Of a stretch of DNA of 64,000 nt, positions 47,214 to 56,728 are shown one piece after another; position 1 is the stretch's first letter, and every line of letters begins with the position of its first letter. The notes under the pieces are model-generated. The model was not told the DNA's origin. It saw nothing but the letters and a program-made list of their open reading frames with translations, and searched no databases. The position numbers were made by a program, and so were the translations under genes. Origin of the DNA: Nonomuraea wenchangensis (GTDB lineage: Bacteria > Actinomycetota > Actinomycetes > Streptosporangiales > Streptosporangiaceae); NCBI RefSeq assembly GCF_900111685.1, contig NZ_FOHX01000001.1:248001-312000 (forward strand), read 5' to 3'.

Positions 47214-48011
47214 TCAGCGGTAGCGGGCCAGTTCCCACGGGTCGTGCGCGGAGAACAACTCGACCTCGCCCCCGTGGTCGCGTACCAGCTCGCGCAGCCG
47301 GGCCTGGGTGCCGAGCCGCAGGTCGCGATGCACCTCTGAACCGGTCTGGACGAGGTCCAGCAGCGGGTGCGGCTCCTTCACCGCCTCCAGCTCACGGTGG
47401 TAGTAGTAGGCGTCGCCGCAGTGCAGGAGCCACCGGTCGCCGTCCCGTACGGCGACCCCGGCGTGGCCGGCGGTGTGCCCGCCGAGCGGGATCAGCTTGA
47501 TCTCCGGCGGCAGCCCTTCCGGCTGCACCGCCGTGAAGCCGAACCACTCCTCCCCTGGCGCGGGACGGTAGGTGACCCAGTCGGGGCCGTGAGCCCAGTG
47601 GGCGGGACGGTAGCGGCGGCTGGGCGCCTCGGCCAGTGCCGCCTCCAGTTCGGCGGCGAGCACATGAACCCGTGCGCCGGGGAAGTCGGGCAGGCCGCCG
47701 CAGTGGTCCACGTCCAGATGGGTGACGATGATGTGGCGGACGTCGGACGGCGCGTGGCCGAGCCGGGTGATCTGGCGGACGGCCGTTTCCTCCTCATCGA
47801 GGGCGGGTTGTGCCATCTCAACCCATTCAGCACCGAGCGTGCCGCCAGGATCACGGACATCGCCGAGGCCGAGCCCGGTCTCGATCAGCACCAGGCCGTC
47901 GGCGTCAGTCTCGACCAGCAGACAGTGGTTCACCGCGGGTGCGGGCTGCGGACCGTCGTAGGTGGCCTCGATCGTCCGTACGGACCCGCAGTTCAGATGA
48001 TGGATCTTCAT
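47214..48011 (-). CDS. Metallo-beta-lactamase-fold hydrolase (lactonase-like)
   Basis: 265 residues. Metal motif THLDVDHCGG (HxDxDH; the usual second His is Asp, as seen in one lactonase-like subgroup), then GHTAGH, HCGDAYYYH and a C-terminal SAHDP. It probably hydrolyses a lactone or thioester. Its predicted transcript from the MerR-type promoter would start one base before ATG 48011, so it may be leaderless. Transcribed divergently from the MerR regulator, which should control it. Confidence 0.9.
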   Translation of the reverse strand: MKIHHLNCGSVRTIEATYDGPQPAPAVNHCLLVETDADGLVLIETGLGLGDVRDPGGTLGAEWVEMAQPALDEEETAVRQITRLGHAPSDVRHIIVTHLDVDHCGGLPDFPGARVHVLAAELEAALAEAPSRRYRPAHWAHGPDWVTYRPAPGEEWFGFTAVQPEGLPPEIKLIPLGGHTAGHAGVAVRDGDRWLLHCGDAYYYHRELEAVKEPHPLLDLVQTGSEVHRDLRLGTQARLRELVRDHGGEVELFSAHDPWELARYR

Positions 48012-48018
48012 GGCGTCT

Positions 48019-48049
48019 AGACTGCGACTTGAAGCGCGGTTCAAGTCAA
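48019..48049 (-). promoter_or_regulatory. MerR-type promoter with 19-bp spacer and dyad operator
   Basis: On the minus strand -35 TTGACT (48049-48044) and -10 CAGTCT (48024-48019) are 19 bases apart, the long spacer typical of MerR-activated promoters. The spacer contains the inverted repeat GACTTGAA-GCGCGG-TTCAAGTC (48026-48047). Confidence 0.7.
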
Positions 48050-48058
48050 GGGGCAGCG

Positions 48059-48460
48059 ATGAACGAGGGTTGGCTGGACATCGCCGAGGTGGCGCAGTGG
48101 GCCGGGTTGGCGCCTTCGGCGCTGCGGTTCTACGAGAAGAAGGGACTGATCGCCTCCGCCGGACGCAACGGGCTCCGCCGCACCTACCACCCGGACGTGC
48201 TGGAACGCCTGGAGCTGATCACGTGCGCGCGTGAAGCCGGATTCTCGGTCGCGGAGATCGACCGGTTCCTGGCGGCCCGGCCCGGTGACCCGGATCTGCG
48301 TGCCCGCATGGCCGACAGGGCCGCCGACCTCGACGAGCAGATCGGCCGGCTCACCCGGCTGCGCGACAGTCTCCGGCACGCCGCCGTCTGCGATCACGAG
48401 CCGATCGTCAAATGCCCCGACTTCAAGCAGGCCCTCGGCAACGGACGCGCCCGGCCCTAG
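48059..48460 (+). CDS. MerR-family transcriptional regulator
   Basis: 133 residues. N-terminal winged helix (LDIAEVAQWAGLAPSALRFYEKKGLI, with the R-R-T-Y wing), dimerisation coiled coil (about 88-115) and a C-terminal Cys/His cluster (VCDHEPIVKCPDF) that could sense a metal, thiol or redox signal. The R-F/Y-Y-E-x-x-G-L core fits MerR. It is encoded back to back with the metallo-hydrolase it probably activates. Its 3' end overlaps the next minus-strand gene by four bases. Confidence 0.92.
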   Translation: MNEGWLDIAEVAQWAGLAPSALRFYEKKGLIASAGRNGLRRTYHPDVLERLELITCAREAGFSVAEIDRFLAARPGDPDLRARMADRAADLDEQIGRLTRLRDSLRHAAVCDHEPIVKCPDFKQALGNGRARP

Positions 48461-49053
48461 CCGCGTCCCCATTCCCCGTAGACCAGGGCGGCCAGCTCGG
48501 CCTCCGTCGCGCCGGCGTTCGCCGCCGCCTTGGTGGCCTGGGCCTGGGCCGTCGTGGGCAGCAGGCCGTCCAGCAGGATCGGCAGGGACAGCCGGCGCAG
48601 CAGCACCTCAGCGGCCGAGACGCCGTACGGGCGACGGGTCACCGCCACGTTCACCCGCAGCGCGTGCTCGTTGCCCGGCGGCACGCCAGGGCGGTCGATC
48701 TCGACGGCGGCGTAACGGAAGCCGTTGGCCAGGTCGCAGGGGGCGCAGCCGGCCGGGCCCCGGCTGAGCCGGCCGCCGCACTCGGGGCAGGTCAGCCGGT
48801 CGTAGGCGGCGTCCACCACCCGCCAGGGGTGCCGGTCGGGCTCGTCCACGACCATCTCGGCGATCAGGCGTTCGCCGGGCGGGTCCGCCGTGCCGAACTC
48901 GCGCTCCACGAAGGCCCGCCAGCCCTCCTCGACGATCTCGTCCACCAGGGCCGCGCACCGCTCACAGGCGGGCGCCCCTGCGGGCTCCCAGTGACCGCAC
49001 TCCCCGCATCGCCGCCTGCTCCGAACGGTACGCATGCCCCGAACCGTACGCAT
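48457..49053 (-). CDS. Zinc-ribbon protein of unknown function
   Basis: 198 residues. Two CxxC pairs near the N-terminus (CGECGHW and CERC) and a second pair group (CPECGGRLS ... CAPC) suggest two zinc ribbons. The rest is an Ala/Glu-rich globular part without a known motif. The start is ambiguous: ATG 49053 and ATG 49035 both begin MRTVR because of a local duplication. It lies 23 bases after the padR stop, so it may be read through from it. Confidence 0.75.
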   Translation of the reverse strand: MRTVRGMRTVRSRRRCGECGHWEPAGAPACERCAALVDEIVEEGWRAFVEREFGTADPPGERLIAEMVVDEPDRHPWRVVDAAYDRLTCPECGGRLSRGPAGCAPCDLANGFRYAAVEIDRPGVPPGNEHALRVNVAVTRRPYGVSAAEVLLRRLSLPILLDGLLPTTAQAQATKAAANAGATEAELAALVYGEWGRG

Positions 49054-49055
49054 GC
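49021..49055. repeat. 18-bp direct repeat duplicating a start codon region
   Basis: CCGAACGGTACGCATGC (49021-49037) and CCGAACCGTACGCATGC (49039-49055) differ by one base. Each contains an ATG on the minus strand in the same frame (MRTVRG-MRTVRS). Confidence 0.85.
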
Positions 49056-49076
49056 GCTCGGGCCCGGCGCATCCCG

Positions 49077-49616
49077 TTATCCGGCCGCCGGGGCTTTCTC
49101 CAGCTCCGCGATCGTGTTCCTGAGCCAGGTCAGCTCGGCGTGGCTGGTGGCCTGGGCGATGACGAGCAGGCCCTGCCGGAACGGGTCCGCGAACTCCTCG
49201 GCCGCCATCGGCCGCTCGCCGTCGTAGAAGAAGCTGGTCGGCTCCTCCAGGAACGCCAGCCGCCTCCGCAGCACGGCCGCCTGCGCGTCCGGCTCGTCCA
49301 GGTGGCGCAGGAACGCCAGCAGCGTGAACCAGCGGTTCTCGTCGCTGATGTCGAGGTCGGCGGGCTCGCGCAGGCGCCGCTCCAGCTCCTCGCGGCCCTC
49401 CCCGGTCAGGTAGAGGACGCGGCGGGGCGCGGCTGCGACGCCCGGCTCGTCCTTCCTCGTCACCCATCCGGCGGCGGCCAGTCGCTTGATGGCCGGGTAG
49501 AGCGTGCCGTCGGCCACCGGGCGTACGTGTCCCATCAGGGCCGCCACCCGTTTACGCAGCTCATAGCCGTGCAGGGGATGGTCACTGAGGAACCCGAGTA
49601 TCGCCAGCTCCAACAT
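49077..49616 (-). CDS. PadR-family transcriptional regulator
   Basis: 179 residues from ATG 49616. N-terminal PadR winged helix (LELAILGFLSDHPLHGYELRKRVAALMG, then GTLYPAIKRLAAAGWVT) and the vinyl-type four-helix C-terminal dimer domain (about 100-175). ATG 49628 adds four residues but puts the start inside the operator palindrome with almost no ribosome-binding spacing. It is divergent from an alpha/beta hydrolase gene and probably represses both through the site between them. Confidence 0.92.
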   Translation of the reverse strand: MLELAILGFLSDHPLHGYELRKRVAALMGHVRPVADGTLYPAIKRLAAAGWVTRKDEPGVAAAPRRVLYLTGEGREELERRLREPADLDISDENRWFTLLAFLRHLDEPDAQAAVLRRRLAFLEEPTSFFYDGERPMAAEEFADPFRQGLLVIAQATSHAELTWLRNTIAELEKAPAAG

Positions 49617-49625
49617 GACGATGAG

Positions 49626-49663
49626 CATACCTCGGTGTCGATATATATTGAGCCCGAGGTATG
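49626..49663. promoter_or_regulatory. Long inverted-repeat operator of the PadR/hydrolase pair
   Basis: CATACCTCGG (49626-49635) and CCGAGGTATG (49654-49663) are a perfect 10-bp inverted repeat flanking an AT-rich centre with TATATAT. PadR regulators use this kind of spaced dyad. It lies between the two starts. Confidence 0.75.
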
Positions 49664-49674
49664 AGGAGACCGCC

Positions 49675-50436
49675 ATGCACGATGCCATCGTCCATCCCAG
49701 CGGCGCCCGCATGCGCTGGGTCGAGCTGCCGGGGCCGGACCCGGCCCGGGTCTACGTCCACGGGCTCGGCGCCACCTCCGCCCCCTACTACGCGGAGGTC
49801 GCCGCCCATCCGCTGCTGCCGCGCCGCCGTTCCCTCCTGATCGACCTGCTCGGGTTCGGCATCAGCGACCGGCCGCGGGAGTTCGCGTACACGCTGGAGG
49901 CCCACGCCGGCGCGCTGGCCGCCGCCCTGGAGAAGGCAGGGGTCGCCGACGCGGCGCTCATCGCCCACAGCATGGGCGGGGCCGTGGCCATCGTCCTCGC
50001 CGCCCGCCGTCCCGAGCTCGTCGCCCACCTGGTCCTCGTGGACGCCAACCTCGACCCCTACCCCCCGGTCCCGGTGCCGCCCGGCGGCAGCGGCATCGCG
50101 AGCTACGGGGAGGAGGAGTTCGTCGAAGGCGGCTGGAAGGAGGTGCGCGACCGCGTGGGGCCGCACTGGTGGTCCACGATGCGCCTGGCCGACCTGCGCG
50201 GGCTCCACCGCACGGCCGTCAGCCTGGCCAGGGGCACCGATCCCACGATGCGCGAGCTGCTCGTGTCGCTGCGGATGCCGCGTACGTACCTGCATCCGGA
50301 GGGCGGCGCCCCGGACGACGCCGATGGCCTGCGGGCGGCCGGGGTCCGGGTGCTGTCCGTCCCGGAGTCGGGCCACAACATCATGCTCGACAACCCGGAC
50401 ACCTTCGCCCGAACCCTCGCCACCCTCCTCCCTTGA
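49675..50436 (+). CDS. Alpha/beta-fold hydrolase under PadR control
   Basis: 253 residues from ATG 49675 with GGAG six bases upstream. Nucleophile Ser in AHSMGGA, oxyanion HGLGATSAPYY, catalytic His in ESGHNIML near the C-terminus. Cap of ~60 residues. PadR linkage suggests a phenolic ester or xenobiotic as substrate or inducer. A haloperoxidase-like role is an alternative. Substrate unknown. Confidence 0.9.
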   Translation: MHDAIVHPSGARMRWVELPGPDPARVYVHGLGATSAPYYAEVAAHPLLPRRRSLLIDLLGFGISDRPREFAYTLEAHAGALAAALEKAGVADAALIAHSMGGAVAIVLAARRPELVAHLVLVDANLDPYPPVPVPPGGSGIASYGEEEFVEGGWKEVRDRVGPHWWSTMRLADLRGLHRTAVSLARGTDPTMRELLVSLRMPRTYLHPEGGAPDDADGLRAAGVRVLSVPESGHNIMLDNPDTFARTLATLLP

Positions 50437-50560
50437 CCCCGCCCCCGCCCCCGACCACCGGCAGACAGGCCGAGGGCCAGCGGCCGTGGAGCCGAGGGAA
50501 GGCGAGCAGGCCCAGGCCCGGGTGCGAGTGCGAGCCCAGGTGCGGGCGTGGGCGCAGGTG

Positions 50561-50600
50561 CGGGCCCGGGCGCGCGGGTGCGGGCCCGGGCGCGCGGGTG
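50561..50600. repeat. 20-bp GC tandem repeat in intergenic region
   Basis: Two exact copies of CGGGCCCGGGCGCGCGGGTG. The 168-base gap 50437-50604 between the hydrolase and the PepSY gene is otherwise GC-rich low-complexity sequence with related GTGCGGGC units and no gene that I can support. Confidence 0.85.
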
Positions 50601-50604
50601 CGGG

Positions 50605-51324
50605 TCAGCCTGTGGGTGTTTCGGTTCCGGTGGGTGTTTCGGTTCCGGTGGGTGTTTCGGTCATCGTGGGTGTGCCGGTCTCGGTGGGTGTGGCGGTGGC
50701 GGGGGTGGTTGCTTCGCCGGTGACGGCGTCGATTGCGACCTCCTGCTTGGTCCCGTTCGGGAGGACGACGTCAGCGTCCCAGACGGGTTTGCCGTGCTCG
50801 GAGTCGAGGCTGAGCTCCGTCACGCGTCCCTCGGGGACGGTGGCGGTGATCTTGTCCAGGGCCTGGGTGTAGTCGACCTTGGCCGCGCTCAGCAGCTTCT
50901 GGAGCTTGGCCTTTTCCTCGGGATCGTTGTCCTCCACGCTCGGGCCGGAGACGACCTTGCCGTCGGCGACGTCCAGCCGGCGCTCGGTGCCGTCGGGGTC
51001 GGCGACCTGTACCTCCCAGCGTTTGCCGTTCTCCTCGCTCTCGATCGCGACGAGTTTGGCGCCGGAGGCGGCGGCGAGCGCGGCCTGGGCGGCCCGTTTC
51101 AGGTCGTCCGCCCCGGCGGCGCCGGTCTGGCCGGCGGTGGGCGTGCCGGTCGCGGGAGTGGACATCATCGGACCGGTGGGCAGAGGGGTGGGCATGCCTC
51201 CCGTCGGGCTGGGCGGCTGGGCGGCCAGCCGCTCGATCCCCTGTGCTTCGTGCGCGGCTTGCCCGCCACACCCTCCTGCCAGCAGCGCTGCGCCGGCCAG
51301 GACCCCCGTGAGCGTCTTGTTCAT
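50605..51324 (-). CDS. PepSY-domain lipoprotein
   Basis: 239 residues. Lipoprotein signal with lipobox L-A-G-G-C, then a Pro/Thr/Gly linker (about 36-65). Two PepSY-like units follow (DDLKRAAQAALAAASGAKLVAIES and KLQKLLSAAKVDYTQALDKITATV). The tail consists of ETPTGT repeats. PepSY lipoproteins are exported and may modulate proteases or bind metals. It lies 55 bases after the uvrB stop on the opposite side, and both genes are minus-strand. Confidence 0.88.
   Translation of the reverse strand: MNKTLTGVLAGAALLAGGCGGQAAHEAQGIERLAAQPPSPTGGMPTPLPTGPMMSTPATGTPTAGQTGAAGADDLKRAAQAALAAASGAKLVAIESEENGKRWEVQVADPDGTERRLDVADGKVVSGPSVEDNDPEEKAKLQKLLSAAKVDYTQALDKITATVPEGRVTELSLDSEHGKPVWDADVVLPNGTKQEVAIDAVTGEATTPATATPTETGTPTMTETPTGTETPTGTETPTG
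50614..50661. repeat. 18-bp tandem repeat coding the ETPTGT tail
   Basis: Two full copies and one partial copy of GGGTGTTTCGGTTCCGGT encode the C-terminal Thr/Pro/Gly repeats of the PepSY lipoprotein. Confidence 0.85.
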
Positions 51325-51379
51325 GCAGCTCCGCTGCCCGAGGGCGCCGGGTCCATGCCCGCGGACGGCCTGGCGGGGG

Positions 51380-53500
51380 CTACTTCACGCCGGCCTCGCG
51401 CATGTCGCGGAGCTCGCGCTTGAGCTCCTTGATCTCGTCGCGCAGCCGCGCCGCCACCTCGAACTGGAGGTCGGCCGCCGCCTGGTGCATCTGCTCGGTC
51501 AGCGACTCGACGAGCGACTCCATCTGCGCCCGCGGCATCTCGCCGGCGATGGCCTTGGCGTGCTGCCCGACCTGCCCGGCGGCGCGGCCGGCGAAGCCGG
51601 GGACCGGGGCCTTGCCGCGCGACTGCTGGCGACCGCCTCCGCCGAGGAGCTTGTCGGTGTCGGCGTCCTCGCGCTGCAGCGAGTCGAGGATGTCGGCGAT
51701 CTTCTTGCGCAGCGGCTGCGGGTCGATGCCGTTGGCCTCGTTGTAGGCGATCTGCTTGGCCCGGCGCCGGTTGGTCTCGTCGATCGCCCGCTCCATGGAC
51801 GGGGTGACCTTGTCGGCGTACATGTGGACCTGGCCCGACACGTTACGGGCGGCGCGGCCGATGGTCTGGATCAGCGACGTCTCGGAGCGCAGGAAGCCCT
51901 CCTTGTCGGCGTCGAGGATGGCGACCAGCGACACCTCGGGCAGGTCGAGGCCCTCGCGCAGCAGGTTGATGCCGACGAGCACGTCGTATTCGCCGGTGCG
52001 CAGCTCGCGCAGCAGCTCGATGCGGCGCAGCGTGTCGACCTCGCTGTGGAGGTAGCGGACCCGGATGCCGAGCTCCAGGAGGTAGTCGGTGAGGTCTTCG
52101 GCCATCTTCTTGGTCAGCGTGGTGACGAGCACGCGCTCGTCGCGCTCGGCCCGCTCGCGGATCTCGTGCACCAGGTCGTCGATCTGCCCCTTGGTGGGCT
52201 TGACCACGATCTCGGGGTCGACCAGGCCGGTCGGGCGGATGACCTGCTCGACGACCTCGCCCTTGGCCCGCCCCAGCTCGTAGGGGCCGGGCGTCGCCGA
52301 CAGGTAGACCGTCTGCCCGATGCGCTCCAGGAACTCCTCCCACTTGAGCGGCCGGTTGTCCAGCGCCGACGGCAGCCGGAATCCGTGGTCGACCAGCGTG
52401 CGCTTGCGCGAGGCGTCGCCTTCGTACATCGCCCCGATCTGCGGCACGGTCTGGTGCGACTCGTCGAGGACCAGCAGGAAGTCCTCGGGGAAGTAGTCGA
52501 GCAGGGTGTTGGGCGCGCTGCCGGGGGCCCGGCCGTCCATGTGGCGCGAGTAGTTCTCGATGCCGGAGCAGGTGCCGATCTGGCGCATCATCTCGATGTC
52601 GTACGTCGTGCGCATCCGCAGCCGCTGCGCCTCCAGCAGCTTGCCCTGCCGCTCCAGCTCCGACAGCCGCTCGGCCAGCTCCGCCTCGATGCCCGTGACC
52701 GCCGCGGCCATGCGCTCCTCGCCCGCGACGTAGTGGGAGGCGGGGAAGATGTAGAGCTCTTCGTCCTCGGTGATGACCTCGCCGGTGAGCGGGTGCATCG
52801 TGGACAGCTTCTCGATCTCGTCGCCGAACATCTCGATGCGGACGGCGAGCTCTTCGTACTTGGGGATGATCTCGATGGTGTCGCCGCGCACCCGGAACGT
52901 GCCGCGGGTGAAGGCGAGGTCGTTGCGGGTGTACTGCATGTCGACCAGGCGGCGCAGGAGCTGGTCGCGGTCGATGTCCATGCCGACGCGCAGGCGGGCC
53001 ATGCGGTCGACGTATTCCTGCGGCGTGCCGAGGCCGTAGATGCACGACACCGAGGCGACCACGATGGTGTCGCGCCGGGTGAGCAGCGAGTTGGTGGCCG
53101 AGTGACGCAGCCGCTCGACCTCGTCGTTGATCGAGGAGTCCTTCTCGATGTAGGTGTCGCTCTGCGGGACGTAGGCCTCGGGCTGGTAGTAGTCGTAGTA
53201 GGAGACGAAGTATTCGACCGCGTTGTTGGGCAGCATCTCCCGCAGCTCGTTGGCGAACTGCGCGGCGAGCGTCTTGTTGGGCTGCATCACCAGGGCGGGC
53301 CGTTGCAGCCGCTCGATCAGCCAGGCGATCGTGGCGGTCTTGCCGGTGCCGGTGGCGCCGAGCAGGACGCTGTCCTTCTCGCCGGCCGTGACGCGGCGCT
53401 CCAGCTCGGCGATGGCCGTCGGCTGGTCGCCCGAGGGAGTCATCTCGGTGACGACCTCGAACGGCGCCACCTTCCGCTGCAAATCTGTGACCGGACGCAT
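51380..53500 (-). CDS. uvrB: Excinuclease ABC subunit B
   Basis: 706 residues. Walker A GATGTGKT at 48-55, beta-hairpin region [25 protein letters not shown] helicase motif II, helicase C-terminal motifs ([25 protein letters not shown]) and a UVR domain at the end ([31 protein letters not shown]). It verifies damaged DNA with UvrA and nicks it with UvrC. Start ATG 53500 fits family length. Confidence 0.97.
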   Translation of the reverse strand: MRPVTDLQRKVAPFEVVTEMTPSGDQPTAIAELERRVTAGEKDSVLLGATGTGKTATIAWLIERLQRPALVMQPNKTLAAQFANELREMLPNNAVEYFVSYYDYYQPEAYVPQSDTYIEKDSSINDEVERLRHSATNSLLTRRDTIVVASVSCIYGLGTPQEYVDRMARLRVGMDIDRDQLLRRLVDMQYTRNDLAFTRGTFRVRGDTIEIIPKYEELAVRIEMFGDEIEKLSTMHPLTGEVITEDEELYIFPASHYVAGEERMAAAVTGIEAELAERLSELERQGKLLEAQRLRMRTTYDIEMMRQIGTCSGIENYSRHMDGRAPGSAPNTLLDYFPEDFLLVLDESHQTVPQIGAMYEGDASRKRTLVDHGFRLPSALDNRPLKWEEFLERIGQTVYLSATPGPYELGRAKGEVVEQVIRPTGLVDPEIVVKPTKGQIDDLVHEIRERAERDERVLVTTLTKKMAEDLTDYLLELGIRVRYLHSEVDTLRRIELLRELRTGEYDVLVGINLLREGLDLPEVSLVAILDADKEGFLRSETSLIQTIGRAARNVSGQVHMYADKVTPSMERAIDETNRRRAKQIAYNEANGIDPQPLRKKIADILDSLQREDADTDKLLGGGGRQQSRGKAPVPGFAGRAAGQVGQHAKAIAGEMPRAQMESLVESLTEQMHQAAADLQFEVAARLRDEIKELKRELRDMREAGVK

Positions 53501-53538
53501 GTTGCCACTGTAGGTGCCGCTACCGACAGAATCCGACC

Positions 53539-53772
53539 TCAGGCGGAGCGCTCACCGATGCGCGGGAAGGGCGTGGTGGAGAAGACGACCTCGACGGGCA
53601 CCTCGAAGTAGCCGGCGATCCTCAGGGCCAGGTAAAGACTGGGGCTGTACTCGCCGCGCTCCAGGTAGCCGACGGTCTGGTAGTGCACGCCCAGGGCGTC
53701 GGCCAGTTGTCTTCTGGTCACGTTCCGCTCGGCCCGGAGCAGCGCGATGCGGTTGTAGACGGTCTCGCTCAT
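53539..53772 (-). CDS. Small XRE-type helix-turn-helix regulator
   Basis: 77 residues, essentially one HTH domain ([51 protein letters not shown]) with a short C-terminal extension. Regulators of this size commonly sit next to two-component ABC exporters. It lies 14 bases after the ABC fusion gene and is probably co-transcribed. Target may be the CTACTAC array upstream of the ABC gene. Confidence 0.88.
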   Translation of the reverse strand: MSETVYNRIALLRAERNVTRRQLADALGVHYQTVGYLERGEYSPSLYLALRIAGYFEVPVEVVFSTTPFPRIGERSA

Positions 53773-53786
53773 CACCGCGTATCTTC

Positions 53787-54959
<1,173 letters not shown>

Positions 54960-54971
54960 CGACCCTCAGAA

Positions 54972-55007
54972 GTAGTAGACCTACTACATAGATAGCACAC
55001 CTACTAC
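54972..55007. promoter_or_regulatory. CTACTAC repeats upstream of the ABC fusion gene
   Basis: GTAGTAG-AC-CTACTAC (54972-54987) is a perfect 7-bp inverted repeat, and a third CTACTAC (55001-55007) follows 20 bases on. They lie just before ATG 54959 and on the other side upstream of the SPFH gene. Likely binding sites of the XRE or a GntR/YtrA-type regulator. The gap 54960-55102 has no other gene. Confidence 0.55.
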
Positions 55008-55102
55008 AGGCCGCAATAGACCTGTGACGTCGCTTTGCAAGCGAATAGTAAGTGGCACCCGATACGGTCGGATTCGCGCCGGCAGTGGAAGAGAGAGGTT
55101 CG

Positions 55103-56728
55103 ATGTCACGACCCAGAGAGGCACTGATCCAGGCAGGTCAGGGCATAGCCCAGGCGATGGCACAAGGGGGTGACGTACGCGGGGCGGTCAGCCAGGTCGC
55201 CGGCCAGTTCGCCGGCCAGGTGGGCTCCCCCGGCGGCCCGCGGGGGAACCAGGGCCAGGCCCCCGGCTTCGCGCTGAACCCGCACGACTTCGCCGCCGAC
55301 AGGGACGGCGGCGTGTCCGTCGGCACGCTCATCGAGGCGCGCACCGCCTCGCTGAACGAGGCCGGCGAGATCGTCAACCGCAGCTTCGCCGAGAACGGCA
55401 TGCACGTCATCTCGCCGGTGGTGATCCCCAAGAGCGGCACCGCCAAGGTGCTGGTGCCCCTGGGCATCCTCGTGGTGCTCGGCCTCATCGGCGCGCTCGG
55501 CAACGTCATCCCGAACACCGACCTGCTCTTCGGGCCGCACTACTGGGTGACGCTGGTCCTCGCGGCCGCGTTCCTGTGGTGGCGGCGCAGCGTGGTGATG
55601 GTGCCCGAGGGCTGCAAGGCGCTCATCACCAAGTTCGGCAAGCTGGTGCACATCGCCGACCCGGGCCGGGTGACGCTGTTCAACCCGTGGAAGCGGGTCA
55701 GCTACATCGTCAACACCACCCGTGAATACCCGTTCAACGCCCCCATCCGCGAGGCGCCGACGCAGCAGGGCGTCAAGGCGAGCGTGGACCTGTTCCTGCA
55801 GTTCAGGATCGAGAACCCGGCGGAGTTCATCTTCGTGCTCGGCTCGGTCAGCGGCTTCCAGTCCAAGCTGCAGAACGCCATCAGCGAGGTCACCCGCTCC
55901 CTCATCTACGCCCAGCGGGCCGAGGACATCTACGACCTGGTGGGCGAGAGCACGCTCGGCATGCTGGAGAACCTGAACCAGCAGTTCCTGCCGGCCGTCC
56001 GGCTCACGGACGTGAACATCACGCACGCCGAGCCGTCCAGCCAGGAGTACCGCATGGACCTGGCCGCCCCCGAGATGGTCCGGGTCGCCAAGGAGGCGTA
56101 CACCTACGAGTACGAGCTCCAGCTCCGCAAGGAGCAGAACGAGGGCGACCTGGTCAAGGAGCTGGCCGGGCTCCAGGAGACGCTGAGCGCCATCCAGGCG
56201 GAGATCGCCGGCTACCAGGCCCGCATGGACACCGCGCTGGAGCGCGCGACCCACCAGGCCACGGCGCAGGCCAGGCAGCGCCTGGTCGAGGCCGAGTCCA
56301 CGGCCAACGCCAACGCCGCCCTCCTGGAGGCGCAGGCGCTGGACATCAGGGCGCTGTCGGCCGCCGAGGCCCCCGAGATCCTCGACTACCGCTTCCAGCA
56401 GGACCTGCTCGCCAAGCTGGAGTCCGTGGCCACCCGGCTGCCCCAGGTGGTGCAGGTCGGCGAGCAGAGCGACATCGACTTCCTCGCCCTCGCGCAGCAG
56501 CTCGTGGGCGGCAAGGGGGCGCAGCTCTTCTCCGCCGAGGACATGGCCGCCATCCGGTCCCGCCTCGACGAGATTGGCGCCCGCGTCCGCGACCGCGAGG
56601 CCGAGATCGCGGCGCTGCTCAGGAAGGCCGCCGCGGACGTCGCGGGCCCCCAGGACCCGCCCGAGCCCGACCAGGACCTTGAGCGAACCGTCGAACGCCT
56701 GCTGCCCGGCAAGGGGGAGATCCGATGA
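55103..56728 (+). CDS. SPFH/band-7 domain membrane protein, larger subunit
   Basis: 541 residues from ATG 55103 (GAGAGAGG upstream; an in-frame ATG at 55052 adds 17 residues with no better ribosome-binding site). Two membrane helices (about 116-133 and 148-160), then a band-7/SPFH domain (about 164-360) and a long Gln/Glu/Ala-rich coiled coil to ~480. A C-terminal segment is charged. The SPFH fold scaffolds membrane microdomains. ATGA overlap with the next SPFH gene. Confidence 0.85.
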   Translation: MSRPREALIQAGQGIAQAMAQGGDVRGAVSQVAGQFAGQVGSPGGPRGNQGQAPGFALNPHDFAADRDGGVSVGTLIEARTASLNEAGEIVNRSFAENGMHVISPVVIPKSGTAKVLVPLGILVVLGLIGALGNVIPNTDLLFGPHYWVTLVLAAAFLWWRRSVVMVPEGCKALITKFGKLVHIADPGRVTLFNPWKRVSYIVNTTREYPFNAPIREAPTQQGVKASVDLFLQFRIENPAEFIFVLGSVSGFQSKLQNAISEVTRSLIYAQRAEDIYDLVGESTLGMLENLNQQFLPAVRLTDVNITHAEPSSQEYRMDLAAPEMVRVAKEAYTYEYELQLRKEQNEGDLVKELAGLQETLSAIQAEIAGYQARMDTALERATHQATAQARQRLVEAESTANANAALLEAQALDIRALSAAEAPEILDYRFQQDLLAKLESVATRLPQVVQVGEQSDIDFLALAQQLVGGKGAQLFSAEDMAAIRSRLDEIGARVRDREAEIAALLRKAAADVAGPQDPPEPDQDLERTVERLLPGKGEIR

